Source: JBGRQA01 sp041725895
Lineage (GTDB): Bacteria; Bacteroidota; Bacteroidia; Bacteroidales; Marinifilaceae
DNA length: 64,000 nucleotides
Direction of reading: 5' to 3'
Assembly (NCBI GenBank): GCA_041725895.1
Contig: JBGRQA010000023.1
Span: 34,422 to 98,421 of the forward strand
Program-made: the position numbers and the translations under genes
Notes under the pieces: generated by a model
Told to the model about the DNA's origin: nothing
Databases searched by the model: none
What the model saw: only the letters and a program-made list of their open reading frames with translations
In this document: piece by piece, positions 61,442 to 64,000 of the stretch
Numbering within the stretch: the stretch's first letter is position 1
Layout of the letters: the number at the start of each line of letters is the position of its first letter

Positions 61442-62227
61442 GTGAAGAAAAAATTTCTCATCATATTATCTATCTTTTTCTCGACCCTTTCTGTTGGAGA
61501 AAACCTGCAACTTACGGGCATTTACCTTGGGAAAAACCTCTATGTAATGAATCCTTTTGCCGACTCAGGAATAGGTTTTTGCGTTTATGAGGTTACTGTT
61601 AATGGACAAACAACCACAGATGAAATTAATTCAAGCGCTTTTGAGATAGACCTCTCCCAATACGATTTTAAATTGGGTGAACGTTTACTAATTAATCTGA
61701 AATACAAAAACGGTTGCATCCCCAATGTGATTAACCCGGAGGACATAAAACCCAAAAGTTCATTTAAAATTCTATCAACAAAAGTAGATCCCAAGGGAAG
61801 TCTGCATTGGACCACAACCGGAGAATTAGGGCCTATGCCATTCGTTGTTCAACAATTCCGTTGGAACAAATGGATTACGGTTGGAGAAGTTGAAGGTTTG
61901 GGAAACCCCTCAACGAATTCTTATCAACTAAATGTACGCCCCCATTCCGGAGAGAACAAATTTAGGATCTTTCAAACCGATTATACTGAAAGGCCACACT
62001 ATTCAGATATTATTCGATACAATTCAGGCAGCAAAAGAATTTCTTTTTCTCCCATAAAAGTAAAGGATGCTATTAATTTTTCTGCCCCTACTCTTTACGA
62101 GATATATGATAGTTTCGGGAATATCGTTTTCAAAGGATTCGGCGGAAAAGTAAATCTTAAAGAACTACAGGCTGGGAATTACTATCTGAATTTTGACAAC
62201 CAGATGAGTTCCTTCGTAAAAAAATAA
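61442..62227 (+). CDS. Secreted protein with a T9SS-type C-terminal sorting domain
   Basis: 261 residues with a GTG start. N-terminal signal peptide MKKKFLIILSIFFSTLSVG. The last 60 residues fit the type A T9SS C-terminal domain: SPIKVKDAINFS, YEIYDSFGNIVFKG, VNLKELQAGNYYLNF, SSFVKK, that is the G-x-x-V/I, L-x-x-G-x-Y and terminal Lys pattern. It is probably exported across the outer membrane by the Gld system encoded at 13-19 kb. The central region has no recognised domain. It lies 80 nt after ispG, followed by a terminator. Confidence 0.75.
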   Translation: MKKKFLIILSIFFSTLSVGENLQLTGIYLGKNLYVMNPFADSGIGFCVYEVTVNGQTTTDEINSSAFEIDLSQYDFKLGERLLINLKYKNGCIPNVINPEDIKPKSSFKILSTKVDPKGSLHWTTTGELGPMPFVVQQFRWNKWITVGEVEGLGNPSTNSYQLNVRPHSGENKFRIFQTDYTERPHYSDIIRYNSGSKRISFSPIKVKDAINFSAPTLYEIYDSFGNIVFKGFGGKVNLKELQAGNYYLNFDNQMSSFVKK

Positions 62228-62230
62228 CTT

Positions 62231-62256
62231 GAAAGGGGCTTTTGCCCCTTTTTTTA
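62231..62256. terminator. Terminator after the T9SS-cargo gene
   Basis: AAGGGGC-TTTT-GCCCCTT (62233-62250) followed by T residues, overlapping the last bases of the convergent HAD gene. Confidence 0.85.
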
Positions 62257-62880
62257 ATCAAATAAATCAAGAATACTTTCCCCTTTAGGCAGATCGAGAT
62301 AATGTCCCCCCATTCCTAATAACCGGGCAGCTTCCACATTCACCAACATATCATCAATAAAAAGGGTTTCACCCGGCACCAGCGCCTTTTCATTCAACAC
62401 CTGCTGATAGATTCTCGGATCAGGCTTACGCAAGCCCATATTGTGAGAATAGTAGTCCTGCTCAAAAAAATCGGAAAGACAAACGCCATGTGCTTCTTTT
62501 ATCAAAGCCATATAAGCTTCCCAATGAATCAAATTGGTGTTACTTAAAAGAAATAAACGATGATTCTTTTTAAGCTTCTCCAAAAGTTCAAGACGTTCAA
62601 TGGGCAGATCCAATAGCATGGCATTCCAGGCGTGATCAATATCCTTATCGCTTACATCAGGTCTCAAATACTTCCGTATCCCGGATCGGAATTGATCCGG
62701 AGAAATTATTCCCTTCTCCAGACAATCGAACAAACCACCTTCCTGAAACTCTTTTGAAATCACAGAATGATCTGATAGCCCAAGATTTAGAAAGCCCTGT
62801 AACGCCCGATCCGTATCAATATTCAGTAAAACCCCACCAAAATCGAAGATCAAATTGGCAAAAGAATTATAATTTGGCAT
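62254..62880 (-). CDS. HAD-IA family phosphatase (YihX-like)
   Basis: 208 residues from ATG 62880; a longer frame exists but this start places the first motif at residue 12. Motif I is DFGGVLLNID, with the D-x-G-x-V form common in glucose-1-phosphate-phosphatase-like members; motif II is the SNTN segment; Lys in RKPDPRIYQ is motif III; motif IV is FIDDMLVNVEAA. Members dephosphorylate small sugar phosphates; the substrate here is unknown. Confidence 0.88.
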   Translation of the reverse strand: MPNYNSFANLIFDFGGVLLNIDTDRALQGFLNLGLSDHSVISKEFQEGGLFDCLEKGIISPDQFRSGIRKYLRPDVSDKDIDHAWNAMLLDLPIERLELLEKLKKNHRLFLLSNTNLIHWEAYMALIKEAHGVCLSDFFEQDYYSHNMGLRKPDPRIYQQVLNEKALVPGETLFIDDMLVNVEAARLLGMGGHYLDLPKGESILDLFD

Positions 62881-62927
62881 AAAATTTTGTTTAGAATAAT
62901 TGAAAAATTGAACACAAATATGTAATA

Positions 62928-62960
62928 TTGCATTCCGAAAACAAAGATATAGTATTTCTG
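62928..62960 (+). promoter_or_regulatory. Candidate promoter for the tRNA gene
   Basis: TTG (62928-62930) and TATTTCTG (62953-62960) are 22 nt apart, near the Bacteroidota promoter pattern, ending 20 nt before the tRNA. Confidence 0.35.
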
Positions 62961-62979
62961 AGAATAACAATATCTTTCC

Positions 62980-63056
<77 letters not shown>

Positions 63057-63061
63057 TCTGG

Positions 63062-63098
63062 AAAAAGCCACTTAATCATTTGATTGAGTGGCTTTTTA
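63062..63098. terminator. Terminator after the tRNA
   Basis: AAAAAGCCACTTAATCA (63063-63079) and TGATTGAGTGGCTTTTT (63082-63098) form a 17-bp stem with one G-U pair and a two-base gap, then an AT-rich tail. Confidence 0.9.
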
Positions 63099-63313
63099 AT
63101 TATCTATTCTTTCCCCAGAATTATTCTTATATCATACCAAAAATCAACATATCCTAAACATAGAAATCTTTTCAAACGGCTACATCATTAACTTAAAAAC
63201 AGAAGCTCAAATCAATTACATTCAAAATGAATTTGAATTGTAAAATATAAGTACTTACCCTTAAATAAGTTTCACAAAAACATAATGATCCAACTCTATT
63301 AATTCAATTTCAC

Positions 63314-63490
63314 TCAGTCAATACAATCCTTTGGAAAAGATTTCCCTGTACAACCATCTACAAGATCAAATTGTTTCACCAATTCGAAAAGGACTGGATT
63401 TTTCCTCACCATGATTTTGAATAACTCTAATCGCTTTAAAAAACGATCCTTTGAGTAATTATCCATTTTTTGAAACCTCGGATCTTCCAT
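63314..63490 (-). CDS. Possible small protein (58 residues)
   Basis: ATG at 63490, TGA at 63314. The peptide is highly charged (MEDPRFQKMDNYSKDRF start; central KRLELFKIMVRKNPVLFELVKQFDLVDG) with a plausible amphipathic helix. No ribosome-binding site or family is recognised, so it may be a decayed gene remnant. Confidence 0.3.
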   Translation of the reverse strand: MEDPRFQKMDNYSKDRFLKRLELFKIMVRKNPVLFELVKQFDLVDGCTGKSFPKDCID

Positions 63491-63819
63491 ATCTCGACAA
63501 TTTTTAAAAACGCCTTTTGTTTAAATACGGATTTGTGAAGAAAATGATCATAAAAATCGAAGAAATATAGAAACAAAATATATTCTACCGGTAAGACCAT
63601 TTAACAAGAAAAAAACGAAGATAAAAGACTCTCCGCTCCTTGTGAGTTATACTTAGATGGCTATATAAAATTATAAACCTGGAAAGAAATTGAAGAACGC
63701 CAGGGGCAATGCCAGAGCAAGCAAATAGGAATCCATCAAGAACTATAAATAATTTGGGGTTGCAATTTGATGGAACAGTGCTGAGTTATATTCAATAAAC
63801 AAGATAAATCAGGGTTTAC

Positions 63820-63916
63820 GGTCCCCCTGGGCCCAGAAGAGAGACCGGCCCGGACAAATCCCCCACCCCACCGGGGAGTGGCGCCAAAGCCCCCCAAAAA
63901 GGCTCCTGCCGCCCGG
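63820..63916. other. GC-rich, homopolymer-rich patch of uncertain origin
   Basis: About 95 nt that are rich in C and G runs (CCCCC, GGCCCGG, CCCCCC) inside AT-rich flanks, followed by A-runs. It fits neither coding sequence nor a known RNA and may be a sequencing or assembly error next to the repeated rRNA operon. Confidence 0.5.
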
Positions 63917-63925
63917 AAAAAAAAG

Positions 63926-63970
63926 GCAAAAAAAAAGAGAGTTCCGATTCGAAAATCAGAACTCTCTTGA
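63926..63970 (-). terminator. Terminator of an rRNA operon
   Basis: AAGAGAGTTC (63935-63944) and GAACTCTCTT (63959-63968) form a 10-bp perfect stem. On the minus strand it follows the 5S 3' end and is followed by a T-run, so it ends an rRNA transcript that enters from the right. Confidence 0.85.
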
Positions 63971-63972
63971 AG

Positions 63973-64000
63973 GTTGGCGTCGACCTACTCTCCCACCTCT
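63973..64000 (-). rRNA. 5S rRNA, 3' end only
   Basis: The complement of the last 28 nt reads GGTGGGAGAGTAGGTCGACG, the conserved 3' strand of bacterial 5S rRNA (helix that pairs with the 5' end). The bulk of the gene, and presumably 23S and 16S, lie beyond the window. Confidence 0.85.

Larger units (their letters stand above)
63099..63925. other. Long spacer between tRNA and rRNA operon, mostly non-coding
   Basis: About 830 nt with no gene I can defend apart from the uncertain 58-residue frame at 63314-63490. The first 700 nt are AT-rich and stop-dense; the last part (63820-63915) turns abruptly GC-rich with many C- and G-runs and then poly-A. I see no tRNA, attachment site or repeat pair in it. 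Confidence 0.6.

Noticed and set aside
63099..63925. Integration site or mobile element next to the tRNA
   Set aside because: No integrase, no repeat of the tRNA 3' end and no transposase frame could be seen in the spacer.

Overview
The window comes from a low-GC member of the Bacteroidota, most likely a free-living marine or sediment member of the Bacteroidales/Marinilabiliales. The evidence is a complete PorP/SprF-GldKLMN type IX secretion (T9SS)/gliding cluster, GldA, the long form of IspG, many DUF-type Bacteroidota lipoproteins (DUF4270, DUF4296, DUF3108), frequent TTG starts, and promoter boxes of the Bacteroidota TAnnTTTG type. The order or family placement is inference. I see no phage, insertion sequence, CRISPR array or large foreign island. 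This is core chromosome.

Layout: 1-4054 (-) holds a half-length GT5 glycogen-synthase-like gene, a DUF4270 lipoprotein and glmS (cut by the window edge). 4310-7500 (+) holds panC, panD, a heptose adenylyltransferase (rfaE2) and radA. 7501-7970 is a non-coding stretch with a convincing adenosylcobalamin riboswitch on the minus strand that has no gene behind it. 7971-12975 has a class A PBP and topA, divergently transcribed. 13301-19080 is porP-gldK-gldL-gldM-gldN. 19146-28063 carries a GDP-mannose pyrophosphorylase, mlaE-mlaF, a DUF4296 lipoprotein, a degenerate amidohydrolase overlapping a degenerate hemerythrin, a radical SAM protein, a GT4 glycosyltransferase and two unknown exported proteins. 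28227-32477 (-) has a coiled-coil membrane protein, a TonB-dependent receptor and a small His-rich membrane protein, which together suggest metal uptake.

32931-41826 holds an HU-like protein, a degenerate GlpD-like flavoprotein, an Ig-like lipoprotein, a thiamine-binding-family protein, DUF3108, glutaminyl cyclase, cysS and a MORN-repeat protein. 42007-48341 has RNase R, an NtrC-type response regulator and a hybrid histidine kinase. 48753-54958 holds a coiled-coil lipoprotein, a small membrane protein, and ileS-dksA-lspA. 55163-62880 carries OsmC, an SDR epimerase, metK behind a SAM-II-like riboswitch, gldA, ispG, a secreted protein with a T9SS-type C-terminal domain, and a HAD phosphatase. 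The right end has a CAU tRNA, a long poorly coding spacer with an abnormal GC-rich patch, and the 3' tip of a 5S rRNA, so an rRNA operon on the minus strand runs off the window.

Two themes connect the genes. First, export: T9SS core, GldA, a likely T9SS cargo, signal peptidase II, many lipoproteins, and a glutaminyl cyclase next to several secreted proteins whose predicted mature N-terminus is Gln. Second, several genes keep the fold of a known enzyme but have lost its cofactor or metal ligands (GT5-like, amidohydrolase-like, hemerythrin-like, GlpD-like). The most notable non-coding elements are the orphan cobalamin riboswitch and the SAM-II-type element upstream of metK.
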